Source of the DNA: Bacteroidales bacterium
Lineage (GTDB): Bacteria; Bacteroidota; Bacteroidia; Bacteroidales; UBA7960
Assembly (NCBI GenBank): GCA_012521995.1
Contig: JAAYLH010000107.1
Coordinates: forward strand, 1 to 35,283
Direction of reading: 5' to 3'
Length of the DNA: 35,283 nucleotides
A model generated the notes under the pieces. The model was not told where the DNA came from and ran no database searches. It worked only from the letters and a program-made list of their open reading frames with translations. Each line of letters begins with the position of its first letter. Within the stretch, counting starts at the first letter, position 1. Positions 1 through 8,486 of this stretch are shown here, in pieces. The translations under genes were made by a program, and so were the position numbers.

Positions 1-626
1 GCATCGATCAGTTTTTCCGATACTTTTTTGGTGGTCAGGCTGTAATATCCCGAAAGGGAAATGGTATTCAACTGAAAAAACACCTCCCTGTCCTTTAGTT
101 TTTCGTATTCTGAGAAGGTCTGGTGCCAGTATACGTAGCGTTCGGGGTGGGCCAGGATCACCTTGTAGCCTGCCACCTGCATTTCGAAGAGCAGCTCGCT
201 GAGGTTTTTCGGGGGGCTGTAATAAGGCAGCTCGATCAGGGCGTAGTTGTCGCCGAAAGTCATGACCTCACGTTTTTGCACCAAGGGGGCAAAGCCCTCG
301 TCGACAAGATATTCGGCTACGGCATGAAACTCAAGGTTTAGCCCTGTTTTTTTGATGGCTTCCTTAACCTCTTTTTCCCCTTTGCGGATGATCTCGGTAT
401 TGTTTTTATAGAGATCGGACATGATGTGGGGGGTGGTGATCACTTTGCGGAAGCCCAGCCTTGACATTTGTTCAAGGAGGGCCAGGACGGTTTGCATGTC
501 GGGGGCGCCGTCGTCGATGCCAGGGATCAGGTGCGAATGCATGTCGGTCACCAGGGGAGAGAGGTCCACGGGGTGGTCGAGCTTCTTTTTCTTAAACCAG
601 GATCCGAAGGGGTTTCGCATGATCAT
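1..626 (-). CDS. CpsB/YwqE-type tyrosine-protein phosphatase (3' end beyond window)
   Basis: This is the amino-terminal part of a PHP-fold, metal-dependent protein-tyrosine phosphatase of the CpsB/CapC/YwqE family. Such enzymes dephosphorylate the tyrosine kinases that control export and chain length of capsular polysaccharide and exopolysaccharide. The protein starts MIMRNPFGSWFKKKK and has the family's metal-binding motif DMHSHLIPGIDDG near residue 30. It continues with TTPHIMSD, and later AHPERY, which supplies further metal ligands. The frame is open to base 1, so the carboxyl end is missing. Two in-frame ATGs (626 and 620) are possible starts. It lies 32 bases after rfbB on the same strand and is probably the distal gene seen here of the polysaccharide operon that starts near 7004. 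Confidence 0.88.
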   Translation of the reverse strand, partial: MIMRNPFGSWFKKKKLDHPVDLSPLVTDMHSHLIPGIDDGAPDMQTVLALLEQMSRLGFRKVITTPHIMSDLYKNNTEIIRKGEKEVKEAIKKTGLNLEFHAVAEYLVDEGFAPLVQKREVMTFGDNYALIELPYYSPPKNLSELLFEMQVAGYKVILAHPERYVYWHQTFSEYEKLKDREVFFQLNTISLSGYYSLTTKKVSEKLID

Positions 627-658
627 GCATTTTGGGTTCAGGACTAATGATTTGCCGG

Positions 659-1711
659 CTAACGCTTTTCGTACTGTTGGTGGTAAAAGTTCTGGTATTC
701 GCCCGAGGTGACCTGTTCCAGCCATGCCTTATTGTTCAGGTACCAATCGACGGTTTTTTCGAGTCCTTCCTCGAACTGCAGGGAAGGCTCCCATCCCAGT
801 TCGCGCTGGAGCTTTCCTGCATCGATTGCATAGCGCAGGTCGTGGCCTGCACGGTCCTTCACATAGGTGATCAGGGTCTCTGAGTGGCCAGGCTCGCGGC
901 CCAGTTTTTTGTCCATGATCTTGCAAAGGATGTGGATCAGGTCAATGTTCTTCCATTCGTTGTGGCCACCTATGTTGTAGGTCTCGCCGTTCTTTCCCTT
1001 TTGCAGGATCAGGTCGATGGCGTGGGCGTGGTCCTCCACATAGAGCCAGTCGCGGACATTCTCTCCCTTGCCGTAAACCGGCAGGGGCTTCATTTGGATG
1101 ATGTTGTTGATGAACAGGGGGATGAGTTTCTCGGGGAACTGGTTGGGGCCGTAGTTGTTCGAGCAGTTGGAGATCACCACTGGCAGGCCATAGGTATGAT
1201 GGTAGGCCCTGACGAAATGGTCGCTCGATGCCTTGGAAGCTGAGTAGGGGCTTCGGGGGTCGTAGGCGGTGGTTTCGGTGAAGAGGCCTTCGCTGCCCAG
1301 CGAGCCATAGACCTCGTCCGTGCTGATATGATAAAAACGCTTGCCTTCGTAAGGCTTGTTCCAGAAATTACGGGCTGCGTTGAGCAGGTTTACCGTCCCC
1401 AGAATGTTGGTGTGGATGAATTCGAGGGGGTTGGTGATGGAGCGGTCCACATGGCTTTCGGCAGCCAGGTGAAGCACCGCATCAAAGTGGTGTTCTTCAA
1501 AAAGGCTGTTTATTTTTTCCTGGTCGAGGATGTCCATCTTCAGAAAAAAATAGTTTGGCTTGAGCTCAATGTCGGTGAGATTGGCCAAGTTGCCCGCATA
1601 GGTCAGGCTGTCAAGGTTATACACTTGGGTTTGGGGGTATTTGTTGACCATCAGGCGAACGACATGAGAGCCAATGAACCCGGCTCCACCGGTAATCAGG
1701 ATTTTTTTCAT
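659..1711 (-). CDS. rfbB: dTDP-glucose 4,6-dehydratase
   Basis: This is an extended short-chain dehydrogenase of 350 residues, the usual length for RfbB/RmlB. It converts dTDP-glucose to dTDP-4-keto-6-deoxyglucose, the branch point for dTDP-rhamnose and other deoxysugars. The Rossmann motif TGGAGFIGSH is at residues 7-16. The dehydratase catalytic trio T131-D132-E133 sits in STDEVYG, and Y156-SAS-K160 is the SDR catalytic pair. The start is an ATG, 9 bases after the stop of galE, so the two genes are co-transcribed. The usual partners rfbA, rfbC and rfbD are not in the window, so the final deoxysugar cannot be named. The family call is firm. Confidence 0.95.
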   Translation of the reverse strand: MKKILITGGAGFIGSHVVRLMVNKYPQTQVYNLDSLTYAGNLANLTDIELKPNYFFLKMDILDQEKINSLFEEHHFDAVLHLAAESHVDRSITNPLEFIHTNILGTVNLLNAARNFWNKPYEGKRFYHISTDEVYGSLGSEGLFTETTAYDPRSPYSASKASSDHFVRAYHHTYGLPVVISNCSNNYGPNQFPEKLIPLFINNIIQMKPLPVYGKGENVRDWLYVEDHAHAIDLILQKGKNGETYNIGGHNEWKNIDLIHILCKIMDKKLGREPGHSETLITYVKDRAGHDLRYAIDAGKLQRELGWEPSLQFEEGLEKTVDWYLNNKAWLEQVTSGEYQNFYHQQYEKR

Positions 1712-1720
1712 TTTGTAAAG

Positions 1721-2755
1721 TTAAGATTCAAGGATGCCTGCTGCAAGGTTTTTTTCCCAAAGCCAGGCAGACGTCATCATTTCTTCCAGTCCTTTTTGGG
1801 CTTTCCACCCGAGTTTCAGGTTGGCCATTGTGGTGTCGGCCCATACTTGTGGGACATCACCCATGCGTCGGCCTGTGATTTCATAATTCAGTTTCATGCC
1901 GGTGACCTTTTCAAAGGCCAGGATGGCTTCCATCACGCTGGTGCCTTTACCCGTGCCCAGGTTGAAGACCTCGAAGTTATGTTCGTTTTCATTTCTGAGC
2001 AATCTTTCCACTGCCACCACGTGGGCTTTGGCCAGGTCGACCACATGGATGTAGTCGCGGATGGCGGTGCCGTCGGGCGTGTCGTAATCATCGCCAAATA
2101 CCATGAGTTTTTCGCGTTTGCCGATGGCGGTTTGGGTGATGAATGGTACCAGGTTGTTGGGGATTCCTATGGGCAGCTCGCCGATGAGGCCGCTCTCGTG
2201 GGCGCCGATGGGATTAAAGTAGCGCAGGGATATGGCATTGACGGGGCTTGCCTTAACGCTATCCTCAATGATCTCTTCGCTGATCTGTTTGGTGTTACCA
2301 TAAGGAGAAAAGGCCTGCTTCACCGGGGCTTGTTCAGTGACCGGCAGTGTTTCGGGCTGTCCGTAAACGGTGCAGGAGGAAGAGAAAACAAGGTTGGGAA
2401 TCTGGAAGCCCTCCATAAAGCGAAGCAGAAAAATGAGCGACACCAGGTTGTTGTGATAGTACTTCAGGGGATTTTCCACAGATTCGCTCACAGCCTTAAA
2501 GGCAGCAAAGTGAATGATAGCTGCCAGATCTTGGTTTTCCCTGAAGAAAACACGCAAGGCAGCCTCGTTGCAGAGGTCCATCTCGTAAAACCTGGGTTTT
2601 TTCCCCGTGATGCGGCCGATCTGGTCAATGATGCGGGCAGTGGAGTTTGAGAGGTTGTCGATGACCACCACCTCAAATCCGCTTTGCTGCAACTCGACCA
2701 CGGTATGCGAGCCGATGTATCCGCTGCCGCCGGTAACCAGGATTTTTTTACTCAT
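1721..2755 (-). CDS. galE: UDP-glucose/UDP-N-acetylglucosamine 4-epimerase
   Basis: This is an SDR-family epimerase of 344 residues that interconverts UDP-glucose and UDP-galactose, or the N-acetylated pair, with tightly bound NAD. The motif TGGSGYIGSH is at residues 8-17. The serine-rich stretch SSSC at 125-128 and Y152-GNT-K156 form the catalytic site. The GalE-specific RDYIHVVDLA segment is also present. It lies 11 bases after the UDP-sugar dehydrogenase gene and 9 bases before rfbB. Within a surface-polysaccharide operon it probably supplies UDP-Gal or UDP-GalNAc, but substrate preference cannot be read from the motifs. Confidence 0.94.
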   Translation of the reverse strand: MSKKILVTGGSGYIGSHTVVELQQSGFEVVVIDNLSNSTARIIDQIGRITGKKPRFYEMDLCNEAALRVFFRENQDLAAIIHFAAFKAVSESVENPLKYYHNNLVSLIFLLRFMEGFQIPNLVFSSSCTVYGQPETLPVTEQAPVKQAFSPYGNTKQISEEIIEDSVKASPVNAISLRYFNPIGAHESGLIGELPIGIPNNLVPFITQTAIGKREKLMVFGDDYDTPDGTAIRDYIHVVDLAKAHVVAVERLLRNENEHNFEVFNLGTGKGTSVMEAILAFEKVTGMKLNYEITGRRMGDVPQVWADTTMANLKLGWKAQKGLEEMMTSAWLWEKNLAAGILES

Positions 2756-2766
2756 TGCGTGACTTT

Positions 2767-4068
2767 TTAAAAACTCCAGTAGGTTAGATCCTTGATCTTG
2801 TTGCGGAAAATACCCTTGATGTCTACCAGGATAGGGTTCTCTGTGCCCTGCATGAAATTCTTAAGATCATTTTCAGTCAGCTTTACATAGGGGCTGTGGT
2901 TCACGGCCACCACCACGGCATCATAGTCGTTGGCAGGCTTTTCAGTCAGTTCAAAGCCATACTCGTGGAAAATGACCTCGCTGCTGGCAAAGGGGTCAAT
3001 CACATCGACCTTTACTCCGTATGATTTTAGCTCACAGACCAGGTCGGCCACCTTTGAGTTGCGGCTGTCAGAAACATTCTCCTTAAAGGTTGCGCCCAGG
3101 ATGAGCACCTTGGTGCCCAGGATATTTTTCCCTGCGGCGATGAGTTTTTTAACAAGTTGCTTGGCAGCATAGAACCCCATGCTGTCGTTGACGAAGCGGC
3201 CTGAGTTGATGACTTGCGGATGATAGCGATATTCCTTGGCTTTGTAAACCAAGTAGTAAGGGTCAACGCCGATGCAATGGCCCCCCACCAGGCCGGGATA
3301 AAAACGGAGGAAGTTCCATTTGGTCCCGGCGGCTTCAAGCACATCGTAAGTGTTGATGCCCATGCGATTGAAGATGATGGAAAGTTCGTTCATCAGGGCA
3401 ATGTTGACATCACGCTGAGTATTCTCGATGATCTTCGCGGCTTCGGCTACCTTGATGGAGGGGGCGCGATGCACCCCAGCCTTAACGATCAGTTCGTATG
3501 TTTTGGCAATGTTATCGAGAGCCACTTCATCATTGCCCGATACCACCTTGGTTATGGTGGTGATGGTATGGTCCTTGTCGCCCGGGTTGATGCGTTCGGG
3601 CGAGAAGCCCACTTTAAAGTCTTTTCCGGCTTTCAACCCTGACATATCCTCCAGGATGGGGAGGCAATCTTCTTCGGTGCAGCCCGGGTAAACAGTAGAT
3701 TCATAAACCACATAATCGCCATTTTTGAGGGCTTTGCCTACTGAGCGGGTTGCTGAAAGCAGGGGCCGCAGGTCGGGCAGGTTGTGGTCGTCGATGGGGG
3801 TGGGTACCCCAATGATATGGAAATTTGCTTTTTTCAGGTCATCGGGGTTGGCTGTAAATTCAATATCGCAACCGTCGAAGGCTTTTGAATCCAACTCTTC
3901 ACTGGGGTCAACATGCTTGCGCATCTTCGCTACGCGGTCCTCCTTTATGTCGAAGCCCACAACTTTTATTTGGCGCGCAAATTCAAGGGCAATGGGCAGA
4001 CCTACATATCCTAACCCAATGACAGAAAGCGTAGCTTCTTTTTTTATCAGTTTCTCGTATATATTCAT
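2767..4068 (-). CDS. UDP-N-acetylhexosamine 6-dehydrogenase (TviB/WbpO/WbpA-like)
   Basis: This is a nucleotide-sugar dehydrogenase of 433 residues. The family oxidises C6 of UDP-sugars in two NAD-dependent steps to the uronic acid. The amino-terminal Rossmann motif is GLGYVGLP (residues 18-25), and the catalytic cysteine is C265 in GGHCIGVDPYYL. Segments such as AEAAKIIENTQRD and AAGTKWNF resemble the TviB/WbpO type that acts on UDP-GlcNAc or UDP-GalNAc. The next genes upstream (WbpB-, WbpD- and WbpE-like) need UDP-GlcNAcA, so UDP-GlcNAc is the likely substrate here; that is inference from context. The gene is 12 bases after the WbpB-like gene and 11 bases before galE. Confidence 0.9.
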   Translation of the reverse strand: MNIYEKLIKKEATLSVIGLGYVGLPIALEFARQIKVVGFDIKEDRVAKMRKHVDPSEELDSKAFDGCDIEFTANPDDLKKANFHIIGVPTPIDDHNLPDLRPLLSATRSVGKALKNGDYVVYESTVYPGCTEEDCLPILEDMSGLKAGKDFKVGFSPERINPGDKDHTITTITKVVSGNDEVALDNIAKTYELIVKAGVHRAPSIKVAEAAKIIENTQRDVNIALMNELSIIFNRMGINTYDVLEAAGTKWNFLRFYPGLVGGHCIGVDPYYLVYKAKEYRYHPQVINSGRFVNDSMGFYAAKQLVKKLIAAGKNILGTKVLILGATFKENVSDSRNSKVADLVCELKSYGVKVDVIDPFASSEVIFHEYGFELTEKPANDYDAVVVAVNHSPYVKLTENDLKNFMQGTENPILVDIKGIFRNKIKDLTYWSF

Positions 4069-4080
4069 ATTGGGATGCGT

Positions 4081-5133
4081 TTAAGAATCTTTTTTATTGT
4101 TAAGCACCTGCTTGTCGCGCAGGGCATAAATGCGTTCAATGATTTCGACCACCTTGAGGCCTTCAAGGGCGTTGGTGGTAATGGTGGTTCGTCCCTTAAG
4201 GGTATCAACCACGTTCTGAATGATAAAATGATGATTGGCAGCACTGCCCTTATAAGGGCCATAGTCGTTGGGCGGGGCGGAGGGAGGCAGTTGGGGCATC
4301 TCGTAATTCTCTACGTGGCAGTATTCAACTTCATTCATATATTGCCCCCCGATCTTAACCGAGCCCTTGCTTCCTACAATGGTGATGCTGCTTTCCATGT
4401 TCTTGTCCCAAACGGCAGTGGAATAGTTGATGCATCCCATACCCCCGTTGACGAAATTAAACCCTACCATGCCTGAGTCTTCAAAATCGGTCAGGTCAGC
4501 ATGCGCAAAGTCGTTGAAAAAGGCCTGGATCTCTTTAATATCGCCAAAGAGCCAGTACATGATATCCACAAAATGGGCGAACTGAGTAAAGAGGGTTCCG
4601 CCATCCAGATCAGCAGTGCCTTTCCAGTCGTCTTTTTTGTAATAGCGGCTGTCGCGGTTCCAGTAGCAGTTGACCTGCACCATATAAATTTCACCCAGGG
4701 TTTTGTTTTCCACCATCTCCTTAATCCAAACGGAAGGAGGGGAGTAACGGTTTTGCATCACCAGGAAAAGCTGGCGGCTGACCTGGAGTGATTTATAGAT
4801 TACGGCTTCACACTGTGCTTTGGTAAGGGCCATGGGTTTTTCACACACCACGTGGAATCTTTTCTCCAGGGCTTGCAGGCTGTGGCGGGCATGCAGGCCA
4901 TTGGGGGTGCAGACGTTGACCACATCGAAAGGAAGGCCGCTGTCGAGGAGCTCTTCAATTGACTTGAAGAAAGGCACCCCAAAGGGGTCAATACCCAGTT
5001 GCTCCTTAGGTTTGATGTCGCATAGGGCCACCAGTTCTGATTCAGGGTTTCCCAGGATCATTTCGGCGTGCCTCTTGCCAATATGACCGCAACCCACTAC
5101 TGCAAAACGAATTTTTTCAGACGCCTTATCCAT
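4081..5133 (-). CDS. wbpB: UDP-GlcNAcA 3-dehydrogenase, WbpB/WlbA-like (Gfo/Idh/MocA family)
   Basis: This is a Gfo/Idh/MocA oxidoreductase. WbpB/WlbA enzymes oxidise C3 of UDP-N-acetylglucosaminuronate, making the 3-keto sugar that WbpE then transaminates. Visible motifs are the nucleotide-binding VVGCGHIGKRH, the catalytic-lysine motif CEKPMAL, and a GGTLFTQFAHFVD segment carrying the conserved His and Asp of the family. I place the start at the ATG at 5133, giving 350 residues, because the protein then begins just before the Rossmann strand. The longer frame to 5181 needs a TTG start and adds 16 residues with no family resemblance. A gap of about 106 bases separates it from the WbpD-like gene, while 12 bases separate it from the next gene. 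Specificity is inferred from the neighbours. Confidence 0.88.
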   Translation of the reverse strand: MDKASEKIRFAVVGCGHIGKRHAEMILGNPESELVALCDIKPKEQLGIDPFGVPFFKSIEELLDSGLPFDVVNVCTPNGLHARHSLQALEKRFHVVCEKPMALTKAQCEAVIYKSLQVSRQLFLVMQNRYSPPSVWIKEMVENKTLGEIYMVQVNCYWNRDSRYYKKDDWKGTADLDGGTLFTQFAHFVDIMYWLFGDIKEIQAFFNDFAHADLTDFEDSGMVGFNFVNGGMGCINYSTAVWDKNMESSITIVGSKGSVKIGGQYMNEVEYCHVENYEMPQLPPSAPPNDYGPYKGSAANHHFIIQNVVDTLKGRTTITTNALEGLKVVEIIERIYALRDKQVLNNKKDS

Positions 5134-5239
5134 AATAATTTCTTGTTTTTGCGAAATACTGGGCTTGAACCATTTCTTCAACCCAAGATTCCGTTTTTTG
5201 TAATGCAGGCCTTAAACTAAAGCCCTGGATGAATTCCCC

Positions 5240-5821
5240 TTAACTGATCCTTATTACTCTGTTGTTTTCCAGAGCATATTCCTGACCGCTCTCAGGGCAT
5301 TTAGCCTTTCCTTGCACATCGAAGCGAAGGTGGTGACCAAATTCGCTCATCCAACCAATGTGCCGGGCAGGGTTTCCCACCATCAGGGCATACGGAGGCA
5401 CATCGCGGATCACCACCGCCCCTGCGCCAATAAAAGCAAAGGCACCGATCTCAATGCCGCAAACCACGGTGGCATTGGCGCCAATGCTCGCCCCGCGCCG
5501 CACCAGGGTTTTTACATACTGATCCTTGCGAACCACTGCACTGCGGGGGTTTACTATATTGGTAAACACCATGGATGGCCCAAGGAAGACATCATCTTCA
5601 CAGATAACCCCCGTGTAAATGGAAACGTTGTTCTGAACCTTTACATTATTGCCCAGGATGACCCCGGGTGAGACCACCACATTTTGGCCCAGGTTGCAAT
5701 TCTCGCCCAGCACACAATCGGGCATAATGTGGGTGAAGTGCCATATTCTGGTCCCTTTGCCGATCTGGCAGCCGGGGTCGATTACTGCTGTTTCATGGTG
5801 AAAGAAATCTTTGGTTTCCAT
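5240..5821 (-). CDS. wbpD: UDP-2-acetamido-3-amino-glucuronate N-acetyltransferase, WbpD-like
   Basis: This is a 193-residue left-handed beta-helix acetyltransferase. WbpD transfers acetyl from acetyl-CoA to the 3-amino group of UDP-GlcNAc(3NH2)A. The protein begins with [20 protein letters not shown] and carries many imperfect hexapeptide repeats, for example [18 protein letters not shown] and IGANAT. The features NIVNPRSA and [14 protein letters not shown] recur in this acetyltransferase subfamily. Its length fits WbpD. The ATG at 5821 lies 9 bases after the stop of the WbpE-like aminotransferase, so the two are tightly coupled. The substrate is inferred from the four-gene context; the fold is clear from sequence. 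Confidence 0.88.
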   Translation of the reverse strand: METKDFFHHETAVIDPGCQIGKGTRIWHFTHIMPDCVLGENCNLGQNVVVSPGVILGNNVKVQNNVSIYTGVICEDDVFLGPSMVFTNIVNPRSAVVRKDQYVKTLVRRGASIGANATVVCGIEIGAFAFIGAGAVVIRDVPPYALMVGNPARHIGWMSEFGHHLRFDVQGKAKCPESGQEYALENNRVIRIS

Positions 5822-5830
5822 TGTCAGGGT

Positions 5831-6961
5831 TTAGCGGTTTACATATTCCAGGACAGATTGGGTAATGTACTTCAGCTGCTCGTCATTGAGCTCGGTATGC
5901 ATGGGCAGGGAGATGACACTCTTGCTGAGGGCTTCGGTAACGGGGAAGTCTCCCTCGTGGTATCTTGGGTCAATATATGCCTTTTGCATGTGCATGGGGA
6001 CGGGGTAATAAACCATTGCAGGGATATCCTTTGCATGAAGATGTTCCTGCAGGCCAAAGCGGTCGATGTCCCTGGTGACAAGGGTGTACTGGTGGAATAC
6101 GTGAGTGGAATTTCCTGCCCGTTTTGGAGTCAGCAGCCTGGTATTGTTGGAAAAAGCATAGTCGTAATAGTCGGCAGCGGCCTGGCGTGCTTCAGCGTAT
6201 TGATCGAGGTGTCTGAGCTTGATGCGCAAGATGGCGGCCTGAATGCTGTCAAGGCGTGAATTGACGCCAATGGAATCATGGTAGTAGCGCACTTCCATGC
6301 CGTGGTTTACGATCACCCGCATGCGCCGTGCTAAATCATCGTCATCGGTGAAGATGGCGCCGCCGTCGCCGTAGCATCCCAGGTTTTTTGAAGGGAAGAA
6401 AGAGGTGCATCCGATATGCCCCATAGTGCCTGCTTTTTTGCGGGTGCCGTCGCTGAATTTATAGGTGGCGCCAAGGGCCTGGGCGGTATCTTCAATGATA
6501 TAAATGCCTGCTTCGCGTGCAATTTCGAGGATGGGTTCCATGTCGGCACACTGTCCAAAGAGATGCACAGGTACCACCGCCTTGGTTTTTGGGGTGATGG
6601 CCTTGCGGAAAGCCCTGGGGTCAATGTTAAAGGTCAGGGGGTCAACATCCACCAGAACAGGGGTCAGGCCCAGGAGGGCAATCACCTCTACTGTGGCTAC
6701 AAAGGTAAAAGAAGTGGTGATTACTTCGTCGCCGGGTTTCAGGTCAAGGGCCATCATGGCAACCTGCAGGGCGTCAGTCCCATTGGCACAGGGAATGACA
6801 TGCCTGACCTCCAGGTAATCTTCCATCTCTTTTTGAAAGCTTTTTACTTCAGGTCCATTGATGAATTGTGTTGAGCGTATTACATCAAGTACAGCCTGGT
6901 CGACTTCTTTGCTTATTTTGTCGTACTGGCCCTGTAGGTCAACCATTTGAATTTTCTTCAT
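5831..6961 (-). CDS. wbpE: UDP-3-keto-GlcNAcA aminotransferase, WbpE-like (DegT/DnrJ/EryC1 family)
   Basis: This is a 376-residue PLP-dependent sugar aminotransferase. WbpE uses glutamate to aminate C3 of the keto sugar made by WbpB. The PLP-lysine is K192 in SFFPSKNLGCYGDGG, and the PLP-ring aspartate motif is IIEDTAQ at about 155-161. The substrate-loop sequence NSRLDSIQAAIL is typical of the family. It is the first gene of the operon. Its ATG at 6961 lies 42 bases below a good Bacteroidota promoter at 7004-7035. Other sugar aminotransferases of this family act at C4, so the C3 assignment rests on the WbpB and WbpD neighbours. Confidence 0.9.
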   Translation of the reverse strand: MKKIQMVDLQGQYDKISKEVDQAVLDVIRSTQFINGPEVKSFQKEMEDYLEVRHVIPCANGTDALQVAMMALDLKPGDEVITTSFTFVATVEVIALLGLTPVLVDVDPLTFNIDPRAFRKAITPKTKAVVPVHLFGQCADMEPILEIAREAGIYIIEDTAQALGATYKFSDGTRKKAGTMGHIGCTSFFPSKNLGCYGDGGAIFTDDDDLARRMRVIVNHGMEVRYYHDSIGVNSRLDSIQAAILRIKLRHLDQYAEARQAAADYYDYAFSNNTRLLTPKRAGNSTHVFHQYTLVTRDIDRFGLQEHLHAKDIPAMVYYPVPMHMQKAYIDPRYHEGDFPVTEALSKSVISLPMHTELNDEQLKYITQSVLEYVNR

Positions 6962-7003
6962 AGGGGAGGAATTGGGTAAGTTACCGGAAAATTTTTCAGC
7001 TTA

Positions 7004-7035
7004 CAAAGATAAAAAATATTCTTTCGGTCAGGCAA
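7004..7035 (-). promoter_or_regulatory. Promoter of the polysaccharide operon
   Basis: Read on the minus strand, TATCTTTG (7004-7011) matches the Bacteroidota -7 consensus TAnnTTTG exactly. A TTG (7033-7035) lies 21 bases upstream, matching the -33 element at a permitted spacing. Transcription would start roughly 30-40 bases before the wbpE-like ATG at 6961. Confidence 0.68.
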
Positions 7036-7120
7036 TTTTTGTCGCCTAAAGGCATTTTGAGGAAGTTTTTTTTCTTTATCTTTTTTCAGGAAAATCTGAA
7101 ATCAGTTCTTTCGAATGGCT

Positions 7121-7128
7121 TATCTTTG
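7121..7128 (+). promoter_or_regulatory. Putative -7 box of waaA
   Basis: TATCTTTG is an exact TAnnTTTG box, 22 bases before the ATG at 7151. No clear -33 TTTG is visible at the normal distance. Its position inside the longer reading frame that begins at 7115 argues that translation starts at 7151. Confidence 0.45.
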
Positions 7129-7150
7129 GGCAGGAAAAAACCTGCATTGG

Positions 7151-8389
7151 ATGCGGATTCTTTATCAGTTGTTTGTGTGGATTTATTGGGTGGGGTCAGG
7201 AATAGCTGCCCGGTTTTCGCCCAAGGTGAAGCTTTGGCGTAAAGGCCGTAAGGGGCAATTTTCACGTATGCAGGCTGTTGAACAGGGGGGGCAACCCCTT
7301 GCTTGGTTCCACTGTGCCTCGCTTGGGGAATTTGAGCAGGGGCGACCTGTCATTGAAGCCTTCCGTGGGGCTTTCCCTGATTACAGGATACTCCTTACCT
7401 TTTTTTCCCCTTCAGGATATGAGATTCGAAAGAATTATGAACAAGCTGATTATGTGTTTTACCTTCCCTTTGACACCCCTGGCCAGGTGAAGCGGTTTTT
7501 TGAGATCTGGGACCCTGTGGTTGCTGTGTTTGTGAAGTATGAGTTCTGGTTTAACTTCTTCGATACGCTTTTCAGCAAAGGGATACCCAGCTTGGTTATT
7601 TCGGCCAACTTCAGGCCTGACCAGCATTTTTTCAAACCATATGGCGGATGGTTTCGCAGGCAATTAAGAAAGCTTTCGTTTATCTTCGTTCAGAACCAGG
7701 CTTCCCTTGACCTGCTGCATGAGGCAGGGATCGAAAATGCTGCCATCAGCGGCGACACCCGTTTCGACAGGGTAGCTGCCATAGCTGAGAGGCCGGTCGC
7801 ATTTCCCCAATTGAAGGCCTTCACCGAAGGGCATCAAATCCTTGTCGCGGGCAGCACCTGGCCTGCTGATGAGGAAATGTTGCTGCCGCTGATCAAAGAT
7901 GAAGCAATAGATTTGAAATACATCATTGCCCCCCACGAGATTCATGTCAATCATATTGCTGCCCTGAAAACACAAATAGGGGAGCGGGTTGAAGTGTTCT
8001 CCGAAATACAGCAGGAAGTCCATCCCCAGACCCGGGTGCTGATCATCAACAGGATTGGCTTGTTATCGGGCCTTTACCGCCTGGGCACAATGGCCTATAT
8101 AGGGGGTGGCTTCGGGCGGGGAATCCACAACATCTTGGAGGCGGTGACCTTTGGACTGCCCGTATTCTTCGGCCCGCGCTACCACACCTTTGCCGAGGCG
8201 GTTGAACTTCAGCAAAGGGGAGGGGCTTTCCCCGTTAGGGAGCAGGGCCAACTCCGGGAAGGAGTGAAGGCGCTGCTGGAAAAACCCGGGAAACTTCAGG
8301 GGGCTTCTGCCATTTGCCGGGAATTTATTGAAGAAAAGAAGGGAGCTACCCGAATCATCATTGACTATCTGAAGGTTATCCTGGCCTGA
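7151..8389 (+). CDS. waaA: 3-deoxy-D-manno-octulosonic acid (Kdo) transferase
   Basis: WaaA/KdtA transfers Kdo from CMP-Kdo to the lipid A precursor on the inner face of the cytoplasmic membrane, the first step of LPS core assembly. The protein has an amino-terminal membrane anchor (LYQLFVWIYWVGSGIAARF) followed by SPKVKLWRKGRKG, the standard family opening. The catalytic glutamate is E60 in ASLGEFEQGRPV, and YIGGGFGRGIHNILE marks the CMP-sugar-binding GT-B lobe. I choose the ATG at 7151 (412 residues). An upstream ATG at 7115 adds 12 residues unlike the family and would overlap the promoter box. The gene is divergent from the polysaccharide operon and followed by a terminator. Confidence 0.94.
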   Translation: MRILYQLFVWIYWVGSGIAARFSPKVKLWRKGRKGQFSRMQAVEQGGQPLAWFHCASLGEFEQGRPVIEAFRGAFPDYRILLTFFSPSGYEIRKNYEQADYVFYLPFDTPGQVKRFFEIWDPVVAVFVKYEFWFNFFDTLFSKGIPSLVISANFRPDQHFFKPYGGWFRRQLRKLSFIFVQNQASLDLLHEAGIENAAISGDTRFDRVAAIAERPVAFPQLKAFTEGHQILVAGSTWPADEEMLLPLIKDEAIDLKYIIAPHEIHVNHIAALKTQIGERVEVFSEIQQEVHPQTRVLIINRIGLLSGLYRLGTMAYIGGGFGRGIHNILEAVTFGLPVFFGPRYHTFAEAVELQQRGGAFPVREQGQLREGVKALLEKPGKLQGASAICREFIEEKKGATRIIIDYLKVILA

Positions 8390-8394
8390 CTAAA

Positions 8395-8422
8395 GGGCAG
8401 GAAACAATCTTGCCCCCTTTTT
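8395..8422 (+). terminator. Intrinsic terminator after waaA
   Basis: GGGCAGG (8395-8401) pairs with CTTGCCC (8409-8415) around a 7-base loop, with one G-T wobble, and is followed by CC and five T. It begins six bases after the waaA stop. Confidence 0.6.
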
Positions 8423-8486
8423 ATATTCCCTTAAATTGGTTAATTTTATTTACTGATTTCCGAATACGCACCAATACTTTTCAGTT

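Noticed and set aside
1328-2650. A 440-residue plus-strand open frame opposite rfbB and galE
   Set aside because: It is a shadow of two well-supported genes, crosses their boundary and resembles no family.
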